Assembly: GCF_041438805.1 (NCBI RefSeq)
Contig: NZ_CP109190.1
Coordinates: 9,238,001-9,302,000 of the forward strand
Direction of reading: 5' to 3'
DNA length: 64,000 nt
Origin: Streptomyces sp. NBC_01707
Lineage (GTDB): Bacteria; Actinomycetota; Actinomycetes; Streptomycetales; Streptomycetaceae
Of the stretch, positions 36,786 to 45,071 are shown one piece after another. The notes beneath the pieces are model-generated. The model had not been told where the DNA came from. It made no database searches and saw only the letters and a program-made list of their open reading frames with translations. The position numbers and the translations under genes were made by a program. Numbering within the stretch: the first letter of the stretch is position 1; each line of letters begins with the position of its first letter.

Positions 36786-36989
36786 ATGAAGAAGTGGGTA
36801 CGGCCACTGGTCGGAGCAATTTTGCTCTTCATAGGCGTGATGTGGTCGCTGCAGGGCTCCGGCGCTGTCGACAACAGCGAAGTGATGTCCGGCGAATCAC
36901 AGTGGCTGTTCATCGGTCTGGTCGTGGCCATCGTCGGTGTGACGCTCTTGGTCGGCGGCATCAGGAAGCTGCGGGCCGACCGACGGTGA
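36786..36989 (+). CDS. Small two-TM membrane protein
   Basis: 67 residues: helix 1 at about 7-24 (PLVGAILLFIGVMWSLQG), a short polar loop, helix 2 at about 40-59 (WLFIGLVVAIVGVTLLVGGI), basic tail. The ATG at 36786 follows GGGAGC. Its stop TGA (36987-36989) overlaps the GTG of the next gene, so the two are translationally coupled. Possibly an accessory or anchor subunit of the oxidoreductase/cytochrome pair, by position only. Confidence 0.75.
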   Translation: MKKWVRPLVGAILLFIGVMWSLQGSGAVDNSEVMSGESQWLFIGLVVAIVGVTLLVGGIRKLRADRR

Positions 36990-37729
36990 CCTCGAACAGC
37001 GACGGCGGCTCCACCCGAGGGCGCCGAGAGGACAGGCCTGTCGGCCGGCGAATCATCCTCGGTGCTCTTGGGGCCGGCGCCCTGGGAGTGGCTGTGGGCG
37101 CGCCCGCGCAACGCAGGCTTGACGACACATTCGCCGCGGTGGCCAGCAAGGACCCCACCGGCCTTTTCTCACTGTTGCCCGGTGGCGGCGGCTTTCGTTT
37201 CTATTCCGTCGCCGACAAGGTCCCGCACCGCTCCGCCGACGACTACCGGCTGACCGTGGACGGTCTGGTGGACCGCCCTGCGTCGTACACACTGGACGAA
37301 CTGACGGCCATGCCGAGCACCCGCCTGGTGCGGGACGTGCAGTGCGTCACCGGTTGGCGCGTTCCTCAGACGGCCTTCACCGGGGTACAGCTGTCTCATC
37401 TCCTTGACGTCTCCGGAGTGCGGCCCGAGGCCGCCGCGGTGCGCTTCACCTGTTTCGACGGGGTCTACTCCGAAAGCCTCACCCTGGAGCAGGCGCGACG
37501 CCACGACATGCTGGTGTCCTACAAGATGCGGGATGAGCCGCTGACCGCTGCCCATGGCGGCCCGGTGCGCCTGTATGCCGCCCCGATGTACTTCTACAAG
37601 TCAGCCAAGTGGCTGTCCGGCATCACCGTCACCGACCATGTCCAGCCGGGCTACTGGGAGCATTTCGGGTACGACGTGGATGGCTGGGTCGGCAAGTCGA
37701 ACGGACGCGATGATGCCCCGACCAGCTGA
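36986..37729 (+). CDS. Tat-exported molybdopterin oxidoreductase (sulfite oxidase / MsrP-like)
   Basis: A 247-residue enzyme of the sulfite-oxidase fold. A twin-arginine leader (about residues 12-40: RGRREDRPVGRR followed by ILGALGAGALGVAVGAPA) predicts Tat export. Cys120 in RDVQCVTGW is the molybdenum-ligating cysteine; RLYAAPMYFYKSAKWLSGI is the second conserved block. The enzyme acts outside the membrane and takes electrons from or gives them to a membrane partner. GTG 36986 overlaps the previous stop and the end overlaps the cytochrome gene by 20 bp. Related families include bacterial MsrP (repairs oxidised methionines in the envelope). Exact reaction unknown. Confidence 0.9.
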   Translation: MTSNSDGGSTRGRREDRPVGRRIILGALGAGALGVAVGAPAQRRLDDTFAAVASKDPTGLFSLLPGGGGFRFYSVADKVPHRSADDYRLTVDGLVDRPASYTLDELTAMPSTRLVRDVQCVTGWRVPQTAFTGVQLSHLLDVSGVRPEAAAVRFTCFDGVYSESLTLEQARRHDMLVSYKMRDEPLTAAHGGPVRLYAAPMYFYKSAKWLSGITVTDHVQPGYWEHFGYDVDGWVGKSNGRDDAPTS

Positions 37730-38348
37730 ACAACCGGACCTGATCAGACGTTTCACTGCCGCCGAACGCTGGATACACCGGGGGACAGCCGCTCTGGTGG
37801 GAACCGCGCTCGTTACCGCCGCGTTCCTCTACGTGCCGGTGCTGGCCGAACTCGTCGGGCGGCGGAGGCTGTTGGTGACCGTGCACGAGTGGGCGGGCAT
37901 CGCCATGCCTGTTCCGCTCCTGGCCGGCCTGGTATCCCGTGCGTTCCGTGCCGACCTGAGCCGGCTGAACCGGTTCGGCCCGCACGACCGCGGCTGGGTG
38001 CGTGCCACCCTTCGCCGGCGGCCTCGTACAGCGGGAAAATTCAACGCCGGGCAGAAGCTGTACGCGAACGTCCTCGCCGGGGCCTTGCTCGTCATGATCG
38101 GCACGGGGCTCCTGATGTGGTTCCCTCGCCTTGCGCCCCTCCTGTGGCGTACCGGAGCGACATTCGTCCACGACTGGCTGGCTCTGCTCATCGCGGCTCT
38201 GGTCCTCGGCCATGTACGGATGGCCGTCCGCGACGCACAGGCCCGCCGTGGGCTGCGCACCGGGCAGGTCCCACGTGACTGGGCGCGTGACCACCACCCT
38301 CTGTGGGAGGAGGAGAACCCGGTGCCCGCAGCCGCCCGGGAGCCCTGA
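37710..38348 (+). CDS. Cytochrome b561-type membrane electron carrier
   Basis: A 212-residue integral protein with four main helices. Histidines in RWIHRGTA, TVHEWAG, FVHDWLA and LGHVRMA lie in or near helices 1-4 and match the four-helix b-heme ligand pattern (formate dehydrogenase gamma/b561 group). It should pass electrons between the quinone pool and the extracytoplasmic molybdoenzyme encoded just before it. ATG 37710 (or 37713) overlaps the upstream gene by 20 bp, so the two are almost certainly co-translated. Confidence 0.88.
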   Translation: MMPRPAEQPDLIRRFTAAERWIHRGTAALVGTALVTAAFLYVPVLAELVGRRRLLVTVHEWAGIAMPVPLLAGLVSRAFRADLSRLNRFGPHDRGWVRATLRRRPRTAGKFNAGQKLYANVLAGALLVMIGTGLLMWFPRLAPLLWRTGATFVHDWLALLIAALVLGHVRMAVRDAQARRGLRTGQVPRDWARDHHPLWEEENPVPAAAREP

Positions 38349-38573
38349 CGCACCCGGTTGCCAGGGCGGGAAGTATCCTGCACCTACCGCAACCGTGACA
38401 TCCGAAGCTCGTTCCGAAGGACCGCGGGCACTGGACCAGTCCGAGACGAAGGCCGCCAAAGGCTTCCACTCCGACAGCACTGCCGCGAACCACGGGGACA
38501 GGGAAACCCGATCGCACCGTGGGTCACGCCGACGCGCGCCGGGTCGCGATGCGCAACACGTAGGGGAAGGGAT

Positions 38574-39797
38574 ATGGCACCGGTCACAGGCATCTGGACG
38601 ACGGTGAGGAACCTCGCCGACCGTCCGGCGTGGCGTCCATTCGGCGTGGACGCCGTGGCTGTTGTCTGCTGCGTCCTCATCACCGGACCGATCATGATGC
38701 TGGTGTCGCACCAGGGCCAAGCCGATCTTCGTCTGGCCGGTGCGGTATCCGCCGTCTGCAGTCTGCTGGTGTTGTGCGCCCATCGATGGCCACGTGCAAC
38801 CACGTGGGCAACGGCCACCACCAGCGTGGTGCTTGTCGCCCTTGTGCCTGACGGGCCGCCGCCTCCGGCACCGGCGGTTGCAGCGCTTTTCCTGCTCGGA
38901 GCTCGGACGGACCGCCGAACCGCCGTGCGCACCAGCGCGGCAGTGGGCATCGCGATGACCGCTGCCGCGTTCGTCGTGCGCCCCGAATTGTCAGCCGTGG
39001 AGTCCAACCTTGCGCTTCTGGCATGGACCCAACTGCCCACCGCGGTCGGGGACGCGGTACGGAGCCGACGCGAGCTGCTGGTCTCCTATCAGGAGCGCGC
39101 AGAGCACGCCGAGGCGACCAGGGAAGAGGAAGCGCGCCGGCAGGTCGTGGCCGAGCGCATGCGCCTCGCACGGGAACTGCATGACGTCGTGACGCACCAC
39201 CTCACCCTGGTCAACGCCCAGGCCGGAGTGGCCCACCATCTGGTTCGCCAGGATGCCGAGCGCGCCTACAGGGCTCTCGGGCAGATCCGCGACACCAGCC
39301 GAGCGGCACTTGACGAACTGCGCGCCACCGTCGGCCTGCTGCGTCAGGCCGACGACTCCGACCAGCCGCTTACCCCGGCGCCCGGACTTGGTGACCTGCC
39401 GGCGCTGCTGGACTCGTTCCGCCATGCCGGCCTCTGCGTGGAAGCCCGATGCGACAGGCCGCGCGCCACTCTGCCGCCCCTGACCGACCTGGCCGCCTAT
39501 CGGGTGGTCCAGGAGGCGATGACGAACGCGCGAAAACACGTTGCCGACGCCCGTGTGTCCGTGGTCGTCGCGGTTCACCGAACCCACCTGGAGGTCTCCA
39601 TCACCGACGACGGGGGCACCGGACCAGGCCATGGTTCCGGCACGGGCCTGGGGTTGATCAGCCTCACAGAACGCGTGCGCGCGGCGGGCGGAACCCTGCA
39701 GGCCGGCCTCCAGGTGTCAGGCGGCTTCCGCGTTCACGCGCTCCTCCCCATCGGTTCGAACGACCTTCCGTCGGCAAGCCCCCAGGAGGGCGGATGA
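38574..39797 (+). CDS. Sensor histidine kinase, NarL-group (HisKA_3)
   Basis: A 407-residue membrane kinase. The N-terminal region has about four to five helices (residues 25-140) with almost no extracellular loop, so it senses in or at the membrane. His203 in ARELHDVVTHH is the phosphorylation site (HisKA_3 motif); the ATP lid region has MTNARKHV (N box), ITDDGG (G1) and GTGLGLISLTERV (G2). The ATG at 38574 follows GGGGAAGGG. Its stop overlaps the response-regulator start (ATGA), so the pair is co-translated. It sits 225 bp after the cytochrome gene on the same strand. Confidence 0.93.
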   Translation: MAPVTGIWTTVRNLADRPAWRPFGVDAVAVVCCVLITGPIMMLVSHQGQADLRLAGAVSAVCSLLVLCAHRWPRATTWATATTSVVLVALVPDGPPPPAPAVAALFLLGARTDRRTAVRTSAAVGIAMTAAAFVVRPELSAVESNLALLAWTQLPTAVGDAVRSRRELLVSYQERAEHAEATREEEARRQVVAERMRLARELHDVVTHHLTLVNAQAGVAHHLVRQDAERAYRALGQIRDTSRAALDELRATVGLLRQADDSDQPLTPAPGLGDLPALLDSFRHAGLCVEARCDRPRATLPPLTDLAAYRVVQEAMTNARKHVADARVSVVVAVHRTHLEVSITDDGGTGPGHGSGTGLGLISLTERVRAAGGTLQAGLQVSGGFRVHALLPIGSNDLPSASPQEGG

Positions 39798-40459
39798 GCA
39801 TCCGCGTGCTTCTGGTCGATGACCAGGCGCTGCTCAGAGGGACCTTCCGCATCCTGCTGGAGGCCACGCCGGGCATCGAGGTCGTCGGTGAGGCATGCGA
39901 CGGGTCGGACGCCGTGGACCAGGTCCGGAGTCAGCCAACGGACGTGGTGTTGATGGACATCCGCATGCCCGGCCTCGACGGGATCGAAGCGACACGGATC
40001 ATCACCGGTGACAAGGCCCTTGCCGGGGTGAAGGTACTCATCCTGACCACGTTCGAGACCGACGAGTACGTAGCGGACGCACTGCAAGCGGGAGCGAGCG
40101 GATTCGTCGGCAAAGGCATCCACCCGCAGGAGCTGATCGATGCGATCAGGACGATCGCCGCCGGTGACGCACTGCTGTCGCCCGCAGCGACACGGTCGCT
40201 GATCCAGCGCTTCCTCGCACGCCGGCCCCCCGTACGGCACGCTGCGCCGATGTTGGAGAGTCTGACCGGGCGGGAGCGCGAGGTGGTGATGCTGGCGGCC
40301 ACGGGACTGTCCAACGACGAGATCGCGGAACACCTCGGCATCTCCGTCCTGACGGCGAAGACACATGTGAACCGGGCCATGGTGAAGCTGGGAGCCAGAG
40401 ACAGGGCGCACCTGGTCATTGCCGCCTATGAGGGCGGCTTGGTCCATCCCTCACAATGA
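39794..40459 (+). CDS. Response regulator, NarL/LuxR family
   Basis: A 221-residue regulator. Receiver domain 1-120 with phospho-acceptor Asp55 (VVLMDIRMPG), acidic pocket VDD at 8-10 and conserved Thr/Lys (LTTFETDEY, VGKGI). The LuxR-type HTH covers about 150-215 (LTGREREVVMLAATGLSNDE, IAEHLGISVLTAKTHVNRAM). ATG 39794 overlaps the kinase stop. It is expected to control the neighbouring molybdoenzyme operon, by analogy to sensor pairs beside other envelope redox genes; no target site was identified. Confidence 0.95.
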   Translation: MSIRVLLVDDQALLRGTFRILLEATPGIEVVGEACDGSDAVDQVRSQPTDVVLMDIRMPGLDGIEATRIITGDKALAGVKVLILTTFETDEYVADALQAGASGFVGKGIHPQELIDAIRTIAAGDALLSPAATRSLIQRFLARRPPVRHAAPMLESLTGREREVVMLAATGLSNDEIAEHLGISVLTAKTHVNRAMVKLGARDRAHLVIAAYEGGLVHPSQ

Positions 40460-40557
40460 ACAGGCGGCGAGCCGGGACGCTGACGACCGAGCGGATCACA
40501 GCCGTGAGCGGGGTGCGGAACGCTGGACCTGGCACGGGCCCAGGACCAGGCACACCA

Positions 40558-40578
40558 GGGTCTGTCCGACGGATCTTG
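40558..40578 (+). repeat. IS5-type terminal inverted repeat, left
   Basis: GGGTCTGTCCGACGGATCTT plus G (21 bp). Its inverted copy with a single mismatch is at 41468-41488. A transposase N-terminus begins 28 bp inside, the layout of an IS5-family end. Confidence 0.85.
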
Positions 40579-40605
40579 TGACCGTATCGGTCTCGGGTCG
40601 TTGGC

Positions 40606-40823
40606 ATGGGCATGGGGCGGGGAGATTTAACGCATGCGGAGCGGGCCCGGCTGAAGCTGCATCTGCCGAAGTCCGGCAAGCGAGGCGGCCGTTGGGTCAG
40701 CCACCGCAGGGTCGTCAACGGCATCCTGTATCGGCTACGCACCGGGATGCCGTGGCGGTATCTGCCTGCGCGTTTCGGTCCGTGGAAAAACGTGTACGAG
40801 CGGCATCGACGCTGGTCGGCGGT
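40606..40823 (+). mobile_element. IS5-family transposase N-terminal fragment
   Basis: Reads GRGDLTHAERARLKLHLPKS, GGRWVSHRRVVNGILYRLRT, GMPWRYLPARFGPWKNVYER, HRRWSA, the standard N-terminal DNA-binding segment, then ends abruptly at about 40823. Everything that should follow (the DDE core) is missing. Inside the left inverted repeat. Confidence 0.8.
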
Positions 40824-40857
40824 CATCGTGCGCCCGCCAGGGATGATGGGACAGCCC

Positions 40858-41373
40858 TCAGACGCCGGTCTGTCCGTCGACGAGTTCACGCACGACGTCG
40901 AGGTGGCCGTTGTGGCGGGAAATCTCTTCGATGAGGTGGAGGATCACCCAGCGCAGGTCCACGTGGCGGCCGTCGCTGATAGGACGTTCGGCCGTTGAGT
41001 TCAGGTCGCGGTCGGCCACCAGGCGGCGATAGCGGGTGCTCTGTTCCTCGTACTCGGCGAGAAGCTGGGGCAACGGGATGTCGACCGCTGTCCGCATCTC
41101 GGGGTCGGGGTCGTCGTCGGTCGCCGCCGTGAGCGGCCCCTCGGGCTCCTCGCCGAGAAACATCACCTGGACCCAGTGGTGCTCGACCCATCGCAGGTGG
41201 CTGATCAGCCCGCACATCGTCATCAACGGTGAGTTCGGGAGTGGTGCCTTGCGGGCATCTTCCTCGGACACGCCCTCACACTTGGCTCGCGCCGTGTCAC
41301 GGGCGTAATCCAGGAAGGTGGCCAGCTGTGTACGTTCGTCCCACGTGGGGGGTGTATCGGTTCGTTGTGTCAT
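40858..41373 (-). CDS. DinB superfamily protein (DUF664-type)
   Basis: A 171-residue four-helix-bundle protein: DERTQLATFLDYARDTARAK, SPLMTMCGLISHLRWVEHHW, VDLRWVILHLIEEISRHNGH. Conserved His residues in SHLRWVEHHW and RHNGHLD form the usual metal-binding triad (His-His-His) of DinB/YfiT proteins. Related enzymes are thiol-dependent (mycothiol/bacillithiol) S-transferases, so detoxification is possible. ATG 41373 is preferred; GTG 41391 is an alternative. The gene lies wholly between the two 21-bp IS5-type inverted repeats (40558-40578, 41468-41488), on the opposite strand to the transposase scrap. Confidence 0.88.
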   Translation of the reverse strand: MTQRTDTPPTWDERTQLATFLDYARDTARAKCEGVSEEDARKAPLPNSPLMTMCGLISHLRWVEHHWVQVMFLGEEPEGPLTAATDDDPDPEMRTAVDIPLPQLLAEYEEQSTRYRRLVADRDLNSTAERPISDGRHVDLRWVILHLIEEISRHNGHLDVVRELVDGQTGV

Positions 41374-41467
41374 CGTGGGTGAGGTTCCCACAGCTCGGAG
41401 CTGGTGTCGCGTGATTTAGAAGCCGCGCAGGCAAGCGTGCGACCACCGCCTTGCGCCGGCACGTCCT

Positions 41468-41488
41468 GCAAGATCCGCCGGACAGACC
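41468..41488 (-). repeat. IS5-type terminal inverted repeat, right
   Basis: CAAGATCCGCCGGACAGACC plus C, the reverse complement of 40558-40578 with one mismatch (20/21). It interrupts another IS5 transposase frame (41489-41560). Confidence 0.85.
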
Positions 41489-41560
41489 CTGAGCAGCGGC
41501 TCGATCAGCGCCCACAACTCATCCAGCAGGCTGCGGGACAGTCCGGTGGTAATGTCCGAC
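41489..41560 (-). mobile_element. Second IS5-family transposase N-terminal scrap
   Basis: The minus strand reads LSRSLLDELWALIEPLL and is cut by the right inverted repeat of the other element. This is the conserved N-terminus (L-x-D-E-L-W-x-x-I-E-P-L-L-P) of a different IS5 subgroup, so one IS was inserted into another here. Confidence 0.6.
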
Positions 41561-41604
41561 CGAGGCAGCCCTGCCCGATTCGTCCGATGGGAACGGTGCC
41601 ACAC

Positions 41605-42420
41605 ATGTCCATGTCGCGCATCGACTGGGAGCACCTTCCCGAGCACGTGCACCACGCCGTGGAAGTCCACACGGGGCCGGTCATCAAGGCCGAGACCGTC
41701 TCGGGCGGCAAGAACTCCCAGATCGCCGCGTGCGTGTCCACCGCCGACCAGCTGGTGTTCGTCAAGGGCATGCCGTCCGATCACCCGCAGCGCCCCTCGC
41801 AACAGCGCGAGGCCGCGATCAACCCCTACGTGGCGCCCCGCCTGGCTCCCACGATCCTGTGGCGAGTCCAGGACAGCGGGTGGGACCTACTCGGGTTCGA
41901 GAACGTCAGCGGCCGCCACGCCGACTACGAGCCGAGCTCGCCCGACCTGCCGCGCGTCCTGCAGCTCGCGGGTGAGCTGGCGCAGGTGGAAACGCCGCCG
42001 GCGTCGGTGGTCCGCAGCGTCGAGCAACGCTGGGCGGCGCACGCCGACCCCGGCGCGGCCGAACGCTGGCGCGCCGGACGGACGCTGCTGCACACCGACT
42101 TGGCGTCGCACAACGTCCTGCTCGGCGAAACGCGCGACTGGCTGATCGACTGGGCGTGGCCCACGGTCGGCCCGGCGTGGGTCGACCCGGTGGTGCTGAT
42201 CCTGCGACTGATGGAGGCCGGACACACCGCGGCGCAGGCCGACATGGTGTGCGGGGTCCTGCCTGCCTGGCAGGGCGCCGACCGGGCGGAGGTGGCGTCG
42301 TTCTCGGCCGCCAACGCGCGCCTGTGGAAGAGCATTACCGTGCACGACGCCGAACCGTGGAAGCTGCACACGGCCCGCATGGCCGAGCAATGGTGCAGCT
42401 ACTGGTCGGGCATGGACTGA
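41605..42420 (+). CDS. APH-fold phosphotransferase family protein
   Basis: A 271-residue aminoglycoside/choline-kinase-like protein. The catalytic loop is LLHTDLASHNVLL (HxDxxxxN) with the metal-binding Asp in WLIDWAWP. N-terminal HVHHAVEVHTGPVIKAETVS, GGKNSQIAA forms the nucleotide-binding strand-turn. Substrate (antibiotic, sugar or amine) cannot be predicted. ATG 41605 chosen with 41611 as alternative. It starts just right of the nested IS remnants, so its promoter may derive from IS DNA. Intact, unlike the APH remnant at 11590. Confidence 0.8.
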   Translation: MSMSRIDWEHLPEHVHHAVEVHTGPVIKAETVSGGKNSQIAACVSTADQLVFVKGMPSDHPQRPSQQREAAINPYVAPRLAPTILWRVQDSGWDLLGFENVSGRHADYEPSSPDLPRVLQLAGELAQVETPPASVVRSVEQRWAAHADPGAAERWRAGRTLLHTDLASHNVLLGETRDWLIDWAWPTVGPAWVDPVVLILRLMEAGHTAAQADMVCGVLPAWQGADRAEVASFSAANARLWKSITVHDAEPWKLHTARMAEQWCSYWSGMD

Positions 42421-42558
42421 ATCGCTACGCTCCCGACTCTTGAGGGCGCGGCGGACGCGACGGGCGCATCCTCCCTCTTGCTGTCTCTCAGGCAAAGCGA
42501 CCTGCGCTGAGTTGACCTAGCTTGGGAAAGCAAGGATTCGCATACGCGAGGAGCCGAT

Positions 42559-42759
42559 ATGAGGCGGCGGAGTGGCAAGGTGAGACTTCCCGGCACGGTG
42601 AGGGGAGCCGCAGGCGAGAAGGGGGAAGCCACAGGCAAGGTGATTGGCGACCGAGACCAGAAAGAAGCCGAGGGGACGGCCAGGCGGGCCGAAGACGAGT
42701 TTACGGAGCGGATGCGCGGCACCCAAGATCGCCCCTTGCCGCAAGAGCCGCCCGATTAG
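42559..42759 (+). CDS. CsbD-like small stress protein
   Basis: A 66-residue, very hydrophilic Lys/Glu/Gly-rich protein: GKVRLPGTVRGAAGEKGEAT, GKVIGDRDQKEAEGTARRAE. The repeated G-K-x..E-x-x-G-K-x-x-G-D-x-x-x-E-A-E-G pattern matches the CsbD family, abundant general-stress proteins of unknown mechanism. The ATG at 42559 follows GAGGAG. Stands alone. Confidence 0.6.
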   Translation: MRRRSGKVRLPGTVRGAAGEKGEATGKVIGDRDQKEAEGTARRAEDEFTERMRGTQDRPLPQEPPD

Positions 42760-43529
42760 CCAAGACGAGCGCATTACGTCCCGAGCCCCTGCCCGAGCGG
42801 TGGGGTCTCGGCATGCCGACGGGACGGCACCGCAGAACGTATGCGCGACACGTCGTCTGACCTGCCTCGGCTCCGCACTCCGCGGACCTGGTACGCATGT
42901 GGGTGGACCCCATCGACGAGGAGATTGGCGGCGGCCGAGCAGCGGGAGAAGAGCGGGAGCACGGCGAAGAGCGGCGACCGCCCGTGCCGGCTGTATCGTC
43001 GAGTTGGGTATCGTCCCAGGCGCCTGACCCCTTGAGGTCCACGCGGGCGGAGAGGGGCCGCCGGGCCATTGGTCGCGAGCAGGCCCTCGGCGCCCTCGCC
43101 GACGGGATCCGAGTCCGCATCCACTGTCGGCCCGACATTGAGCTCGGGGTGCTCGGACAGAGGTCGGGCGGCGGTCCAGCAGGGAGAAGCATCTGAGCCA
43201 CCACCCGTATCAGGATCGTCCCGCCGGGCCGAGACCCGTGCACCTGGGTAAGCCGGCTGCGCCCGCCGTTTCCTCGGGCGGGGTTGTCCGCGCACCGTCC
43301 TACGCTCGAACGTATGAGCGCGCCTCAGCCCTCTGAGGCCGCCCTCTGAGGGGCTTTCGCTTGCCGCCGTCGCCCCCATCGTCGAGGCACGCATCCTCGT
43401 GGACACTGTCGAGATTTTCGCCCTGGGGAGCCGGTTCTTGACCCGTACACCGGCGATCACCCTGGCCCGGACCAGATCCTCTGCACGGGGGCCGCCGTGT
43501 TCGCACCGTGACGAGGAACATCAAGTTTG
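42760..43529. other. About 770 bp without a supportable gene
   Basis: Open frames on both strands are rich in Arg/Pro/Gly and lack protein character. At 43325-43365 GCCTCAG-ccct-CTGAGGC and a following GGGGCTTT could form a weak hairpin terminator. Otherwise nothing seen. Confidence 0.4.
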
Positions 43530-44030
43530 TCAGGATCCGCCGCATTCGCTGTTGTCGCCGCCGGACCGGCACTGCGCGCCCGGGTCGATGGAGGGGGAGA
43601 CCGGGACGGGCTGTGGATGCGAGTTGCGGTCTGCGTCGTTCATTCCGATGGCGGCCACCAGGACCAGGACCAGGCCGGTGAGGACTTGGACGCCGAAGCT
43701 GATGAATGTGCGAGCCATGAACAAGGGGACGGCTGAGAGCAGGAGGATGCCACCGACCACGGCCACGTAGGCGAAGGGGCGTGTGAGTGAGACGGACGAG
43801 TTGTCGGCTGCAGGGTCGAACATCTGGTACCCAGCCGCGTCGAGCCCGAATACGAACACGATGAGCGGGGCGATGATGTCGATCACGAGGAGGCCGACGG
43901 CGAGTGCGATGTCTGCGGCCGGGCGCAACCACCTGCGCCGTTGCGGCGGCTGAGGATGGTTGCCCCCTGTATAGCGGGGATGGCGGTTCGGCCACGGCGG
44001 GGTATCGGGAGCAGGGGGCGCGGTCATCGG
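43530..44030 (-). CDS. Integral membrane protein, 3-4 TM helices
   Basis: 166 residues: proline-rich cytoplasmic N-terminus (PPAPDTPPWPNRHPRYTGG, PPQRRRW), then helices around LAVGLLVIDIIAPLIVFVFG, PFAYVAVVGGILLLSAVPLF and FGVQVLTGLVLVLVAAIG. The tail is Ser/Gly/Asp/Cys-rich, probably outside (QCRSGGDNSECGGS). ATG 44030 is favoured over the longer open frame, which has no coding character. Function unknown. Confidence 0.65.
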   Translation of the reverse strand, partial: PMTAPPAPDTPPWPNRHPRYTGGNHPQPPQRRRWLRPAADIALAVGLLVIDIIAPLIVFVFGLDAAGYQMFDPAADNSSVSLTRPFAYVAVVGGILLLSAVPLFMARTFISFGVQVLTGLVLVLVAAIGMNDADRNSHPQPVPVSPSIDPGAQCRSGGDNSECGGS

Positions 44031-44227
44031 TCCAGCGTCGCTCAGAAGCGGACCGGGGTCCTGAGTAGAAGTACTCAGGACCCGGCGAGTGGTCGGTGCA
44101 GGCGCGGCGAACCGATCGGCCTGTACGCCGCGGCGTTCTCTGTCCTTGATTCGATAGCCGGGGGTGGGGCAGGAAGCCGGGCCGACACCTGCCGGTTCAC
44201 AAGACCGCACGAGAGAAGGGCACGCGC

Positions 44228-44577
44228 GTGCTTCCTGCGGACCAGATCCGGGCGCTTCTGCGCGAGTTCGACGATCCCCACCGCCCGGAGCGTCCTCGAG
44301 ACTTCGATCTGGAAGCCTCAGCGCGCCGCTTCGCCCAGCTCACCCGCGCGCTTGTGGAACGCTTCGGGCCGTCCTGCAGGAGTGGCCTGAACCAGGACAC
44401 CAGCGACTACGGCGGAATCTCGGTCCCCGCGGAGGCGACGGGGCTCGGTCGGCCACTGTGGGTCGGGATGAGCACCTTCGGCTGCTTCGTCACTGCGGGA
44501 AGGACCAGCGACTCCGCCGCGGAGATCAGCGCCGACATTGCGGCTGCCAGGGGTGGTCGACCCCTTCGACTTGGAGG
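44228..44577 (+). pseudogene. Hypothetical protein gene, frameshifted at 3' end
   Basis: GTG 44228 begins LPADQIRALLREFDDPHRPE, FDLEASARRFAQLTRALVER, VGMSTFGCFVTAGRTSDSAA: clearly protein to about residue 108. At about 44550 the frame becomes non-protein while another frame carries GVVDPFDLEG. A one-base shift plus loss of the end is likely. Family not recognised. It is divergent from the membrane protein at 43530-44030. Confidence 0.45.
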
Positions 44578-45071
44578 GGCCGCGTCCGTGCCGGGACGTT
44601 TCGTCACCAGCACGTCGGCGGCCCACCGCCCAAGTCATCACCGGCAGGGCAGCGTTGTGCTGTGCTCAGAAGGCGCAGATCTCCCCCCACCGGCATCCGG
44701 TGCCGACCGAGAACCGGCCGGTACCCGGATGTTCCGGTTCGCCCATGACCGGCGGCGTCCACCCCGGACGGCCTTCCGTCAACGCTCGACAGAGCGCCGT
44801 TCGGAACGGTCCGGCCGGGGTCGACGACTCCCACCTGCTGACAACCTGCTCGATACCTTCCGCGGCATCGAGCAGGTCCTGCCGGCCTCGTGCTTCTGCG
44901 CGCGAGATCGACTACGTGCAGTCCCTCCGGTAAGGGCAGTTCGCTGACAACGGCGGGGCTAGGACGGTAGCTCCCCAGACACCGACACCAGCGGGGCAAC
45001 TCTCCCTCGGAGCGGCCATCCACGGCCCCGCACCCCGGATCAGACCTTCGCGTGATCAGCGCAACGTTGCA
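44578..45071. other. No supportable gene
   Basis: About 490 bp after the broken frame; no convincing coding sequence and no clear hairpin. Confidence 0.4.

Noticed and set aside
42774..43460. Possible gene on either strand
   Set aside because: Frames are low-complexity Arg/Pro/Gly/Ser, no motif, no ribosome site.
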